Positions 26,378 to 37,400 of a stretch of 64,000 bases of DNA are shown here, piece after piece. Positions within the stretch are counted from its first letter, which is position 1. Every line of letters begins with the position of its first letter. Below the pieces are notes generated by a model. It was given only the letters and a program-made list of their open reading frames with translations, made no database searches and was not told the DNA's origin. This stretch comes from Chryseobacterium culicis. Its GTDB lineage: Bacteria > Bacteroidota > Bacteroidia > Flavobacteriales > Weeksellaceae. The stretch is from positions 62,001 through 126,000 of the forward strand of contig NZ_FNWQ01000006.1 of NCBI RefSeq assembly GCF_900108365.1, read 5' to 3'. The position numbers were made by a program, and so were the translations under genes.

Positions 26378-28801
26378 ATGAAAAAATTAAGCACAGCTGT
26401 ATTACTGCTTGGCGCAGTTCTGGCAGCTGCCCAGGAGAGTGAAGAAAAAGGAAATCAGATCGAAGATATCATCATCGTCGGAAACCGTAATGTGAAAAGG
26501 ACAAAGCTGGAGACACCGGTTCCTGTAGATGTCATCAATATTGATAAAATCCAGAGAAGTTCTCCGCAAATGACGGCTCAGGATCTTCTGAACTATGTCA
26601 TCCCGTCATTTAATGCAGTGAGGCAGTCTGCGTCTGATGGAACAGAACATATAGATCCAGTATCGCTAAGGGGGATGGGGCCGGATCAGGTTTTAGTATT
26701 ACTTAACGGAAAAAGGAGACATTCCACCTCGTTGGTAAACTATCAGAATACAGTGGGAAATGGCTCTGTTGGAACAGACCTGAGTGCCATTCCGGTAATT
26801 GCTATTGACAGAATAGAAGTGCTTAGAGACGGAGCAGCCGCACAATACGGTTCCGATGCCATTGCGGGAGTGATCAATATTATTCTTAAAAAAAATGAAG
26901 GAGCATCAGCAAGTCTTACTTACGGAGTAAGCGGACGGAATGACGGGGATACTTACCAGGCAGGAGCCAACTACGGAACTTCATTAGGAAAGAAAGACAG
27001 TTATATTAATCTTTCACTGCAGCTAAGTCATAGAGGAAAAACCACAAGAACTCAAAATCATGATCTCGATATTTTCGGGAATAATTTTGCCTATGCATTT
27101 GCCGATGATCCCGCCGCAGCAAGAGCGGCAGATGATGAAAAGATTAAAGAAAGAGGATTAACCCGTGACGATTTTAATTTTCAGATCGGAGATGCCCAGA
27201 TCAGACAGGGACAGCTGTTTTTCAATGCAGAATATCCTTTTAATGATAACTTTAAAATGTATTCTTTCGGAGGTTTCAGCATCAAAGAAGGAAAGGGTTT
27301 TGGCTTCAGAAGACTTCCAAGCGAAACATCGAATGTGGTTTCATCCATTTATCCGAATGGCTTTCAGGCTAATCTTGCCTCTCAGGTTTATGATGTTTCC
27401 TATGCTGTAGGAGCAAAATATAATGCGAACGATTGGTTTTTTGACCTTAGCAATACCTTTGGAAGCAATACTTTCAATTATAACGTAAACAACACCAATA
27501 ATGCTTCACTCGGGGCAAAATCACCTACAAATTTTTATGCCGGAGCACACAGCTTCCTTCAGAATACCATTAATCTTGACGTTTCCAAAAATATAAACCG
27601 TTTTAACGTCGCATTCGGAGGAGAATTCAGATTTGAACAATACCAGATCAAAGCAGGAGATGAGGCCTCTTATACTCAGTATGACATCAATGGAAATGTT
27701 GCCACTGAAGGATCTACAGTACTTGGTGCGGGCGGGTCTCAATCCTTTATCGGGTTTTCTCCCGGCAATGCATTGAAGAAAGACAGGCATTCCACCGCAG
27801 TGTATGCTGATATTTCGTATGATTTGGATAAAAAATTAAATATTGATGCCGCTGCCAGATTCGAAAATTATTCAGATTTCGGAAATACGCTGAATGGAAA
27901 GCTTGCGGTAAGGTATGAATTTATAAAAAACTATGCAGTACGGGCAGCGGTTGGAACAGGATTTAGAGCGCCTTCGCTTCAACAGCAGTATTTTAATAAC
28001 TCTTATGCCGATATTTCTACTTCCGGTTCCGGAATTGTCACCAAAGGAATTTTCAGGAATGATAGTGATGCCGCGAAAATTCTGGGATTTGACAAACTCA
28101 AACAGGAAACCTCCGTCAATGCAAGTGCAGGATTTACCCTGAGACCATTAAATAAGCTTTCCATCTCCGTTGATGGATATTGGATAAAAGTAAAGGACAG
28201 GATTGTAATTACCAGCAATATCACTGATCCAAGATTAGAGCAGTTTAACGTAGAAAGCGGAAGATTCTTTGCCAATGCCGTTGATACCGAAACAAAAGGA
28301 GTAGATGTAGTAATATCTTACGACTGGATTCTAGGAAACGGGAATTTAAATATCAATCTTGCCGGAAATTATACCGAAACAAAAATCACAGATTTCCATT
28401 TTCCGGAAAATTTAGGAACACCGCAAAATGAATTCTTTGGCCCGGATCAGATCAACATCATTGAAACATTGTCTCCCAAAACAAAAGCTTCATTAGGATT
28501 AAATTATGGAATCGGCAAGTTCAATTTTCTCGTAAGAAATACCTATTTTGGTAAAGTAATAAGAGACGGCTATCCTTTTGGAGGTGTGCAGGAGTTCTCC
28601 CCGAAAGTTGTAACCGACATCAGTGTTGGGTATGATATTACAAAAAGTATCAACTTTACAGTAGGAGCTAACAATGTATTTGATGTCTTCCCGGATCGTC
28701 AGATTTACGAAAATTCATATTATGGAGTCTTTAAGTATGCACCGGTGCAGATGGGAACACTGGGAAATTATTTCTTTGGAAGGCTTAATTTTAACTTCTA
28801 A
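26378..28801 (+). CDS. TonB-dependent outer membrane receptor (SAM-riboswitch controlled)
   Basis: An 807-residue TonB-dependent transporter. Signal peptide MKKLSTAVLLLGAVLAAAQ, then a plug domain (~35-165: VDVINIDKIQRSSPQMTAQD, SLRGMGPDQVLVLLNGKR, DRIEVLRDGAAAQYGSDAIAGVINIILKK in pieces), then a 22-strand-type barrel ending in a terminal Phe (FGRLNFNF). There is no N-terminal carboxypeptidase-like domain, so it is not SusC-type. The reading frame stays open upstream to 26270, but that segment is riboswitch RNA, and the ATG at 26378 starts the signal peptide. The riboswitch implies uptake of methionine or a related sulfur compound. Confidence 0.92.
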   Translation: MKKLSTAVLLLGAVLAAAQESEEKGNQIEDIIIVGNRNVKRTKLETPVPVDVINIDKIQRSSPQMTAQDLLNYVIPSFNAVRQSASDGTEHIDPVSLRGMGPDQVLVLLNGKRRHSTSLVNYQNTVGNGSVGTDLSAIPVIAIDRIEVLRDGAAAQYGSDAIAGVINIILKKNEGASASLTYGVSGRNDGDTYQAGANYGTSLGKKDSYINLSLQLSHRGKTTRTQNHDLDIFGNNFAYAFADDPAAARAADDEKIKERGLTRDDFNFQIGDAQIRQGQLFFNAEYPFNDNFKMYSFGGFSIKEGKGFGFRRLPSETSNVVSSIYPNGFQANLASQVYDVSYAVGAKYNANDWFFDLSNTFGSNTFNYNVNNTNNASLGAKSPTNFYAGAHSFLQNTINLDVSKNINRFNVAFGGEFRFEQYQIKAGDEASYTQYDINGNVATEGSTVLGAGGSQSFIGFSPGNALKKDRHSTAVYADISYDLDKKLNIDAAARFENYSDFGNTLNGKLAVRYEFIKNYAVRAAVGTGFRAPSLQQQYFNNSYADISTSGSGIVTKGIFRNDSDAAKILGFDKLKQETSVNASAGFTLRPLNKLSISVDGYWIKVKDRIVITSNITDPRLEQFNVESGRFFANAVDTETKGVDVVISYDWILGNGNLNINLAGNYTETKITDFHFPENLGTPQNEFFGPDQINIIETLSPKTKASLGLNYGIGKFNFLVRNTYFGKVIRDGYPFGGVQEFSPKVVTDISVGYDITKSINFTVGANNVFDVFPDRQIYENSYYGVFKYAPVQMGTLGNYFFGRLNFNF

Positions 28802-28808
28802 CCGTTAA

Positions 28809-30107
28809 ATGAGTACTACCTCACATCAGATTGGCTGGAAAACAGCCGCAGCCATTGTCGTTTCCAATATGATCGGAACGGGAATTTTTACAACACTGGG
28901 ATTTCAGTTATCCGATATTACCAATACCTACAGTATTTTTCTGCTATGGAGTATAGGAGGGGTCCTCGCGCTGTTCGGAGCTTTTTGCTATGCTGAACTG
29001 GGCTCACACTTTAAAGGCAACGGAGGTGATTTTATCTATCTTAAAGAAACCTATCATCCGATTTTTGGATATCTGATCAGCTGGGTTTCCCTGATTATTG
29101 GATTTTCTTCTCCCGTTGCACTGGCGGCCTTAGCCATGTCAAAGTACCTTTCCGTATTTGATTATTCCTTTGGAAACGGTTTTGCCATTGCTGCCATTTT
29201 CCTCGTTGCCATTGCTTTGTCATTTAGCTTAAAAACATCCAGCAGGTTTCATAACTTTTTTACATTCATTAAGATCGCTTTTATTATTGTGCTGATTATT
29301 TTGGGCGTAGGACTTTCGGATTCACCACACATTGGAAATAGTCTGAACTTCAGTGACAGCTGGAAGAATGAGATTATGCTTCCGGCTTTCGCCACTTCGC
29401 TGGTATTTGTCACCTATTCCTACACAGGCTGGAATTCGGCGTCCTACATCGCAGGAGAAATAAAAGATGTTCAGAAGAACCTACCGAAATCACTGATTAT
29501 AGGAACTGTTTTCGTGACGGTAAGCTATATTCTGGTGAATTATATTATGCTGAAGCACGCTCCTATAGAACAATTGGCAGGAAAGGAAGACGTGATGGGC
29601 GAAGCAGCGGTTAATATGCTGGGACCAGCATTTGGAAAGTTCGTCAATATTTTTATCGCCCTGCAGCTCGTTGCAACAATTAGCGGCTACCTGTGGGTAG
29701 GATCAAGATTAACCCAGGCTTTTGCTAAACATACCTATATTTGGAAACCATTGTCAGCAGGTAATGAAAAAGGAATTCCGGTAAAAGCAATTTTTGCCCA
29801 TGCAGTAATTGCTGCCATTATTATTCTGACAGGAAGTTTCAAAGAAATCTTTGTCTATACAGCTTTTATTTTACAGCTTTTTGCAAGCCTCGCTATCTCT
29901 ACCGTATTCTTCCTGAAGAAAAAGGACAGAAAAATCTTTAAATCGAATGCGTTCTACATTTTTCCGGCAGTTTTTTTATTGTTCAGTCTTTACATTCTCT
30001 ATTTTACATTTATTCATAACCCTAAAGAAAGCGTTATAGGTCTGGGAATTATTGCAGTGGGAATTATTTTATATCTGACAGACAGAAGACTCTCCAAAAG
30101 AGCTTAA
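28809..30107 (+). CDS. APC family amino acid permease
   Basis: A 432-residue inner-membrane transporter with ~12 helices. The first-helix motif MIGTGIFTTLGFQ (GxGIF) is the hallmark of the APC superfamily. Other landmarks are YAELGSHFKGNGGDFIYLKE and SYTGWNSASYIAGE. It begins seven bases after the TonB receptor stop, so both are under the SAM-I riboswitch. The pair gives a route across both membranes. Methionine or a precursor is the likely cargo, inferred from the riboswitch only. Confidence 0.9.
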   Translation: MSTTSHQIGWKTAAAIVVSNMIGTGIFTTLGFQLSDITNTYSIFLLWSIGGVLALFGAFCYAELGSHFKGNGGDFIYLKETYHPIFGYLISWVSLIIGFSSPVALAALAMSKYLSVFDYSFGNGFAIAAIFLVAIALSFSLKTSSRFHNFFTFIKIAFIIVLIILGVGLSDSPHIGNSLNFSDSWKNEIMLPAFATSLVFVTYSYTGWNSASYIAGEIKDVQKNLPKSLIIGTVFVTVSYILVNYIMLKHAPIEQLAGKEDVMGEAAVNMLGPAFGKFVNIFIALQLVATISGYLWVGSRLTQAFAKHTYIWKPLSAGNEKGIPVKAIFAHAVIAAIIILTGSFKEIFVYTAFILQLFASLAISTVFFLKKKDRKIFKSNAFYIFPAVFLLFSLYILYFTFIHNPKESVIGLGIIAVGIILYLTDRRLSKRA

Positions 30108-30237
30108 AGCCGGTTTTACATTACCTAAAGCCAGATAAACAATTTATAATCGGCAGTTTTTGTCATTTCGTATCCTTTATCCCTAGTGCTCAAAAATTTA
30201 TGATGATCCGGAATTTTAATTTTGAATTAATAATCCT

Positions 30238-30245
30238 TATCTTTG
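30238..30245 (+). promoter_or_regulatory. -7 promoter box of prfA
   Basis: TATCTTTG fits TAnnTTTG, 19 bases before the prfA ATG. The only nearby TTTG (30221) is closer than a normal -33. Confidence 0.45.
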
Positions 30246-30264
30246 CACCCACAAAATTTCTACA

Positions 30265-31350
30265 ATGTCTAAATCATTAATTCCAAAATTAGAAGCTATA
30301 AAACAAAGATATAATGAGGTTGCCGACCTTATTATACAGCCTGATGTCATTTCAGACCAAAAAAGATATTCTTCTTTGAACAAAGAATATAGTGATTTGG
30401 GAAAAATTGTAAGAGTTTACGATCAGTACAAAGGCGCACTGGACAGTATTGCAGAATCTGAAGAGATCATTGCAGACGGTTCAGACAGAGATCTGGTAGA
30501 TCTTGCTAAAGAAGAAAAACTGGAAGCTCAGGCTAAACTTCCTGCACTGGAAGAAGAACTGAAAGTATTACTGATCCCTAAAGATCCGGCTGATGACAAA
30601 AACGTTATCGTGGAATTACGTGCCGGAACAGGAGGAGATGAAGCAGCAATTTTCGTTGAAGATATCTACAGAATGTATACCATGTATTTTAAAACAAAAG
30701 GATGGAGACATGAAGTAACAGATTCTAATGAAGCGGCTAAAGGGTACAAAGAACTCATCATGAAAGTGGAAGGAGAAGGAGTATACGGAATCATGAAATT
30801 CGAGTCCGGAGTTCACCGTGTACAGCGTGTACCTGAAACAGAATCTCAGGGAAGAGTGCACACTTCTGCCATCACCGTTGCTGTTCTTCCGGAAGCTGAA
30901 GAGGTGGATTTTGAACTGAATCCTGCTGATATTGAAATGCAGACATCACGTTCAGGAGGTGCCGGAGGTCAGAACGTAAACAAGGTTGAAACGAAAGTTC
31001 AGCTTACCCACAAGCCTTCAGGACTTGTTGTAGTATGTCAGCAGGCTCGTTCCCAGCTGGCGAACCGAGAGTTGGCAATGGAAATGCTAAGAACAAAACT
31101 ATACGATATCGAATTGCAGAAAGTACAGGGAGACATAGCAGCACAGCGTAAATCTATGGTTTCTACCGGAGACCGTTCTGCTAAAATTAAAACCTACAAT
31201 TACCCGCAAGGTAGAGTTACAGACCACAGAATCAACAAGTCTATGTACAACCTTGATGCTTATATGAACGGAGATATTTCTGAAATGATTGATGCCGTAA
31301 TCATGGCGGAGAACGCAGAGAAAATGAAGGGGGAAGAAGAAAATTACTAA
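30265..31350 (+). CDS. prfA: Peptide chain release factor 1 (RF1)
   Basis: A 361-residue class I release factor that terminates at UAA and UAG. The catalytic GGQ lies in RSGGAGGQNVNK (~231-242). The codon-reading PxT-type tripeptide is in RVPETESQGR, just before HTSAITVAV. The N-terminal helical domain and C-terminal helices are complete, so this is the housekeeping factor, unlike the short PrfH at 43.5 kb. A strong terminator follows. Confidence 0.96.
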   Translation: MSKSLIPKLEAIKQRYNEVADLIIQPDVISDQKRYSSLNKEYSDLGKIVRVYDQYKGALDSIAESEEIIADGSDRDLVDLAKEEKLEAQAKLPALEEELKVLLIPKDPADDKNVIVELRAGTGGDEAAIFVEDIYRMYTMYFKTKGWRHEVTDSNEAAKGYKELIMKVEGEGVYGIMKFESGVHRVQRVPETESQGRVHTSAITVAVLPEAEEVDFELNPADIEMQTSRSGGAGGQNVNKVETKVQLTHKPSGLVVVCQQARSQLANRELAMEMLRTKLYDIELQKVQGDIAAQRKSMVSTGDRSAKIKTYNYPQGRVTDHRINKSMYNLDAYMNGDISEMIDAVIMAENAEKMKGEEENY

Positions 31351-31370
31351 AATTAAAAACAATAAGAAAT

Positions 31371-31402
31371 AAAGCCTCTGACTTTTCAGGGGCTTTGTTT
31401 TT
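31371..31402 (+). terminator. Intrinsic terminator after prfA
   Basis: AAAGCCTCTGA (31371-31381) pairs with TCAGGGGCTTT (31386-31396) over a four-base loop, followed by GTTTTT. Confidence 0.88.
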
Positions 31403-31428
31403 CCCAATAACAAAACAAAATATAAACT

Positions 31429-32106
31429 ATGAAAACCTACAAAATTATTCTGCTGCTGATGCTTATCATGATGGGGCAGCAGCTTAGGGCTCAAACCGAG
31501 GTAAAGAAACCTAGAGAAGCCTTTGAACTGTTTTTTGGTACTTTTGTGAACAATGATGAAGCTGCATTAACGAAGCTTAATGACTATTTAAAGCCTACAG
31601 TAGACGGGCAGGTAGCGTACCAGGTGAATTTTAAAGAAACTTCTCAGGAAATGATCAACGCCAGTGTAGAGAGCTTTCTTTCAGCCTTTCCTAAAGCTAC
31701 GGCTGCAGCCAATAAAAAAGAAGCTGAAGACTATTTCAAAGGAATGTTTGATAATTTTAAAAAAGGAAAACTCACCGTTAAAGAGGTAAAAGTGGTTCCA
31801 AATGAATATGTTGAAGGACAAAAAATAGCAGAAGTAAGCTACTCTGTCAACTTCCTGGTTCCGTCAAAACTGACTTCCGGACCCAAAGGCGACCTGAATA
31901 AAGTAAAAGCAGAAGACCTTAGAAAATACCTCGTTCAGGCAGCACAGGAATTTAAGAATGCTGATAAAACGGTAACAACTGATCAGAACTTTACTTTATA
32001 CGAATTAAAAGAAGGCGATAAAATATACTATTGGAATGGCAGTCCGGATGAGATTGTTTCCAACCTTACCGATTTTTATTTTGAAAGCTTCGGCGCTAAT
32101 GAATAG
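31429..32106 (+). CDS. Secreted protein of unknown function
   Basis: A 225-residue protein with a signal peptide (LLLMLIMMGQQLRAQ). The mature part is mixed alpha/beta and lysine-rich, with AFELFFGTFVNNDEAALTKL at the start and YFESFGANE at the end. It is reminiscent of NTF2-like secreted proteins but I do not recognise the family. It is flanked by terminators on both sides (31371 and 32127), so it is monocistronic. Confidence 0.7.
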   Translation: MKTYKIILLLMLIMMGQQLRAQTEVKKPREAFELFFGTFVNNDEAALTKLNDYLKPTVDGQVAYQVNFKETSQEMINASVESFLSAFPKATAAANKKEAEDYFKGMFDNFKKGKLTVKEVKVVPNEYVEGQKIAEVSYSVNFLVPSKLTSGPKGDLNKVKAEDLRKYLVQAAQEFKNADKTVTTDQNFTLYELKEGDKIYYWNGSPDEIVSNLTDFYFESFGANE

Positions 32107-32126
32107 CTGAAAAACATATCACAACT

Positions 32127-32155
32127 AAAAGTCCCAATGTAAAGGGGCTTTTTTT
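32127..32155 (+). terminator. Intrinsic terminator
   Basis: AAAAGTCCC (32127-32135) pairs with GGGGCTTTT (32144-32152), one G-T pair, followed by more T. Confidence 0.82.
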
Positions 32156-32172
32156 ATTTCGCTTACTTTGCG

Positions 32173-32180
32173 TATTTTTG
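32173..32180 (+). promoter_or_regulatory. -7 promoter box of the prolyl endopeptidase gene
   Basis: TATTTTTG fits TAnnTTTG, 17 bases before the ATG at 32197. No convincing -33 box is seen. Confidence 0.45.
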
Positions 32181-32196
32181 AGAAAAACCGATCAGT

Positions 32197-34299
32197 ATGA
32201 ATTTTAAACCTATATTGTTAACGGCTGGAGTCCTATTTTCAGCATCTTTTTATTCTCAGAAAATGAATTATCCTAAGGCATTAAAAGGAAGCCAGACAGA
32301 TACCTATTTCGGTACTGCCGTTTCTGATCCTTTCAGAGATCTGGAAAATGATTCTGAACCTACAAAAAAATGGGTAGATGAAGAAGTAGCATACAGCCAG
32401 AATTATCTTTCTAAAATTCCGTTCAGGGATAAAATCAAAAACCAGCTGAAAGATATCTGGAACTATGAGAAAATTTCAGCCCCTTTCAAAGAAGGAGATT
32501 ATACCTATTATTATAAAAATGATGGTTTACAGGCTCAGTCTGTTCTCTACAGAACAAACAATAAGACCAACGCTACAGAAGTATTTTTAGATCCGAATAA
32601 ATTTTCCGAAAAAGGAACTACCTCACTTTCTAATCTTTCATTCAATAAAAAAGGAAACCTTGCCGCGTATTCTATTTCTGAAGGAGGAAGTGACTGGAAT
32701 AAGATAATTATCATCGACGCAGTAACCAAAAAACAGATTGATGAAACATTACTGGATGTAAAATTCAGCGGAATTTCATGGCAGGGAGACGAAGGATTCT
32801 ACTATTCAAGCTATGACAAACCAAAAGAAGGAACCGTACTCTCCGGAATGACGGATAAGCATAAGGTATATTTCCATAAATTAGGAACAAAGCAGTCTCA
32901 GGATAAATTGATTTTCGGCGGCGATAAAACACCTAGAAGATATCTTAGTGCAGGGGTTTCCGAAGATCAGAGATACCTGATTATTTCGGCTGCCAATGCT
33001 ACCAACGGGAATGAACTGTACATTAAAGACCTTAAAAAAGGCGGCGATTTTGTACAAATTATGAGCGGATTTGACATCAATGCCAGCATCGTGGATACAC
33101 AAGGGGATGATCTTTTCATCTTTACAGATAAAGATGCCCCGAATATGCGTCTTGTAAAAACTACCATTGCGAATCCCGCTCCTTCAACGTGGAAAGATGT
33201 AATTCCGCAGACAGAAAATGTTTTAGGAATTTCTTCAGGTGGAGGATATTTCTTTGCAACCTATATGATTGATGCTATAGATCAGGTAAAGCAGTTCGAT
33301 AAAACAGGAAAATTGATTAGAGAAATTACCCTTCCCGGAAAAGGAAATATCTCAGGATTCGGAGGAAAGGAAAAAGAGAAAGAGGTTTATTTTTCTTTCA
33401 GCAATTATATCACGCCGGGTACAACGTATAAATTCAACGTAGACTCAGGAAAATCTGAAGTCTATCAAAAACCTAAAGTGAAGTTTAATCCGGATGATTA
33501 TGTTTCTGAACAGGTCTTCTATACTTCCAAAGATGGGACAAAAGTTCCTATGATGATCAATTATAAAAAAGGAACCAAGCTTGACGGTAAAAATCCTACT
33601 ATTCTATACTCTTATGGAGGTTTCAACATAAGTCTGCAGCCTTCATTCTCCGTAGTAAACGCGATCTGGATGGAAAATGGCGGTATCTATGCGGTTCCAA
33701 ACATCCGTGGTGGAGGTGAATATGGTAAAAAATGGCATGATGCGGGAACAAAACAACAGAAGAAAAATGTTTTTGAAGACTTTATAGCTGCCGGAGAATA
33801 TCTTCAAAACAAAGGTTATACTTCCAAAGAATATATGGCACTGTCAGGAAGATCAAATGGCGGATTACTAGTAGGAGCTACCATGACTATGAGGCCGGAT
33901 CTGGCAAGAGTTGCCTTTCCTGGAGTAGGAGTTTTGGATATGTTGCGATATAACAAATTTACAGCTGGAGCAGGATGGTCTTACGATTACGGAACTGCAG
34001 AAGACAGCAAAGAAATGTTTGAATATCTGAAATCCTATTCTCCGGTGCACAACGTAAAAGCAGGAACTTGCTATCCATCTACAATGATCATCACCAGTGA
34101 TCATGATGACAGAGTAGTTCCGGCACACTCATTCAAATTCGGAGCAGAGCTTCAGGAGAAACAGGCATGCAAAAATCCTATTCTTTTGAGAATTGAAAAA
34201 AATGCAGGACACGGCGCCGGAAGATCTACAGATCAGGTGATCAGTGAAAATGCAGATCTTATTTCATTTGCTTTATTTGAGATGGGAATAAAGAAATAA
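32197..34299 (+). CDS. Prolyl endopeptidase (S9A family), secreted
   Basis: A 700-residue serine peptidase cutting after proline in oligopeptides. A signal peptide (~1-20, ending FYSQ) directs it to the periplasm, as in the well-known Elizabethkingia enzyme. Residues ~80-425 form the seven-bladed propeller. The alpha/beta hydrolase domain carries the nucleophile in SGRSNGG (Ser ~553), Asp in DHDDRVVP (~638) and His in NAGHGAG (~672). YGGFNISLQP and GGGEYGKKWH are standard S9A landmarks. Complete. Confidence 0.95.
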   Translation: MNFKPILLTAGVLFSASFYSQKMNYPKALKGSQTDTYFGTAVSDPFRDLENDSEPTKKWVDEEVAYSQNYLSKIPFRDKIKNQLKDIWNYEKISAPFKEGDYTYYYKNDGLQAQSVLYRTNNKTNATEVFLDPNKFSEKGTTSLSNLSFNKKGNLAAYSISEGGSDWNKIIIIDAVTKKQIDETLLDVKFSGISWQGDEGFYYSSYDKPKEGTVLSGMTDKHKVYFHKLGTKQSQDKLIFGGDKTPRRYLSAGVSEDQRYLIISAANATNGNELYIKDLKKGGDFVQIMSGFDINASIVDTQGDDLFIFTDKDAPNMRLVKTTIANPAPSTWKDVIPQTENVLGISSGGGYFFATYMIDAIDQVKQFDKTGKLIREITLPGKGNISGFGGKEKEKEVYFSFSNYITPGTTYKFNVDSGKSEVYQKPKVKFNPDDYVSEQVFYTSKDGTKVPMMINYKKGTKLDGKNPTILYSYGGFNISLQPSFSVVNAIWMENGGIYAVPNIRGGGEYGKKWHDAGTKQQKKNVFEDFIAAGEYLQNKGYTSKEYMALSGRSNGGLLVGATMTMRPDLARVAFPGVGVLDMLRYNKFTAGAGWSYDYGTAEDSKEMFEYLKSYSPVHNVKAGTCYPSTMIITSDHDDRVVPAHSFKFGAELQEKQACKNPILLRIEKNAGHGAGRSTDQVISENADLISFALFEMGIKK

Positions 34300-34323
34300 G
34301 TAGATAAAAATATAATATTTATG

Positions 34324-34360
34324 AAACCGACTATTTTGTTTAAAATTTGTCGGTTTTTTT
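34324..34360 (+). terminator. Intrinsic terminator after the prolyl endopeptidase gene
   Basis: AAACCGAC (34324-34331) pairs with GTCGGTTT (34349-34356), followed by TTTT. Confidence 0.85.
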
Positions 34361-34436
34361 ATGGAGTTATTGTTTGTAATTCTTATTTTTATGCCGGATA
34401 TTAAAAGTTTATTAATTCTAAATTAATTAAGTAATT

Positions 34437-37400
34437 ATGAAAAAAAGAATTTTACTAGTTTGTGCTTTGGCAGCTGGGCTTTCCAGCGTTAATGCACAGA
34501 GGTGGGAGCCTGCCTCGCAAAAGACATCACAGATCAGAAAGGAAGTAGAAGTTCAGTATTCTTACCGGGTTGATTTACAGTCTCTGAGAAATATTTTGAA
34601 AGATGCTGTAGAAACAGGAAAAGGGGCTCAGGCTGTTATTGTTTCTCTTCCTACGGCAGAAGGGAAAATTGAAAAATTTGCTGTTTACAGTGATCCGGTG
34701 ATGGAAAAATCTATGGCAGACAGATATCAGCTGGGATCTTACGTAGGAGTAGGAGTAGATGACCCAGGTAAATATGTGAGATTCAGTACTGCACCTACCG
34801 AAATGCAGTCTATGATCATCAAAGACGGGAAATTCCAGTTTATCGAGCCTATTACTACAGATAAGCAGGTTTATGGGGTTTTCTATAAGACGAAGAGAAC
34901 AGAAAGCGAACACGGATTTGAGTGTTCTACAAACGAAAAGAACTCTAAAGACATAAAAGCATTAGAAGCTAATGGTAAAAAGACCCTTTCTAATGTAGGA
35001 ATAACCAATAGACCATCAAGTACAAAATTCAGAACGTACAGATTGGCAGTTTCTGTTACCGGAGAGTATACCCAATACTTTATGAACTTGGCAGGTGTGC
35101 CAGCTACAGCTACAGATGATCAAAAGCGAGCTCCGGCGCTGGTTGCCATTAACAACACGATGAGCCGTGTGAACGGGGTATTTGAAAAAGATTTCGGAAT
35201 AAAATTATTGGTTCAGAACTTCCCGAATATTATTTACACAGATCCAAATGCAGATCCTTATTCAATTGCTGATGATGGGGTAAATGGAGCGTGGAATCTG
35301 GAACTTCAGAACACAATGACATCTCAGGTAACCAATGCAAACTACGATATCGGACACTTATTTGGTGCTTCAGGAGGAGGTGGAAATGCAGGATGTATAG
35401 GTTGTATATGCGTTGACCCTACCACCAGCGTACCTGCAGGTAAAGGATCAGGATTTACTTCTCCATCTAATAATGTTCCAAGCGGAGATTCTTTTGATAT
35501 TGATTATGTCGCGCATGAGATGGGACATCAGTTAGGAGGGAATCATACATTTTCAAATAAATCGGAAGGAAGCAATGTTAATGTAGAGCCGGGAGGAGGA
35601 ACTACTATTATGGGATATGCGGGGATCACAAGTGATAATGTTCAAATGTCTTCGGATGCTTATTTCCACTATAAATCAGTAGATCAGGTTTTAACGAATT
35701 TAGAAGGTAAGCCTGCAACATGTGGTACATCAGAAAATATTACTAATAATACCCCACCTGTAATTGCAGCCCTTACATCATATACAGTTCCTAAAGGAAC
35801 CGCCTATTATCTTGATGCATCAGCAACAGATGCAGAAGGAGATGCTATTAATTATACTTGGGAACAGACAAATAGTGTTACCGGCTTAGCTTCAATTTCA
35901 GGAGACACAGGATGGGGATACAATACACAAGGAGCTTTAACAAGATCCCGTTTTGGAACGAGCAGTGGAAGAAGATATTTCCCAAGCCTTCCTCTGGTGA
36001 TGAATGGAATTCTTACCAATAAAACTGATGCCGCAAATAATCCTAACCCGAATTGGGAAACTGTTTCTTATGTTCCTAGAACCGTAAGCTATGCTGTAAC
36101 TGTTAGAGATCAAAACGCACAAAGACCAATGCTTTCTTCTTCAGAAGTTAATACAGTGATTGGAAATGACGGACCTTTTAAGTTTAACGGACTTACTACA
36201 TCATCAGTATTATATAAAAATGCTAATAACGTTATTCAGTGGGAAGTAGCCAATACCAATACAGCTCCTTATAACTCACCAAACGTTAAGATTGATTATA
36301 CTTCGGATAATGGAGCAACCTGGACAGACTTAGTAGCTTCTACCCCAAATACAGGTAGCTTCACAGTACAGATGCCTAATACAATCACGACACCAATTAA
36401 GTTGAGAATATCAGCAATTGGTAACGTTTTCTACGCCGTTTCTCCTCAAGTTACAGTGGCGGATGCTCCTACTTCTACAACTGCTGCCCCAACAGGGCTT
36501 ACAACAATAAGTACAGAGGTATTTAAGACAACAGCCAGAGTATCCTGGAATAGCGTACCTGGAGCAACTTATTCTGTTAATTATAGAAAGCAGGGCGTTT
36601 CAACTTGGTCAAATACAACCAGTACGACGAATTCAGTGGTGCTAACAGGCCTTGAAGATGAAACAAATTATGAAGTACAGGTAGCAGCCGTTGTAAACAG
36701 CGTTCCTGGTGCATTTTCTAATAACTATGTATTTAAAACAAACGGCTTAAAGACTGGTATTGATTATTGTATAATGAACTCAGGAACTTCTTATGTCGGA
36801 GCAATCAGAAAAGTAACAGTAGCAAATCTTGTTTATGACGATCCTTCATTAAGATCTTATAAAGATTTATCTGAGGATCCTAGTAAGATTATCAATTTGG
36901 TTCAAGGAACTGCATATGCTATTACACCTGTAGTAAGACAGGCATTTAGCAATTCAAATGTTCCTTTAAATCTTTCTGTTTGGATTGATTATAACAGAAA
37001 TGGAGTATTTGAAATATCTGAAAGAGTAATTACTGTTTCTGGAGGTGTTCCGGCAGGAAGCGTTAGCTTTGGTGCTCAAAACTTTACAGTGCCTTCAACA
37101 ACGTATGCAGGAGATAAACTTTTAAGAATGAGAATTGTTACCAAGTATAACACTGGTGCCTTAGCGAGTGCATGTGGAGACATTACAACAGGAGGAGGTT
37201 CAGTAATGGATCTGCCGGTAAAAATTACAACTACCCTTGCCGTAAACGAAACAAAAGATGTAAAATCATCAGAAATTTCAATTTACCCGAACCCTGCAGA
37301 TACTTTCGTAGAAGTGAAAAATCTGAAAGGAAAAGCAGATTATAAAATCTATACTGCAGACGGAAGATTAGCTCAGGAAGGACAGATTGACGGACAGAGA

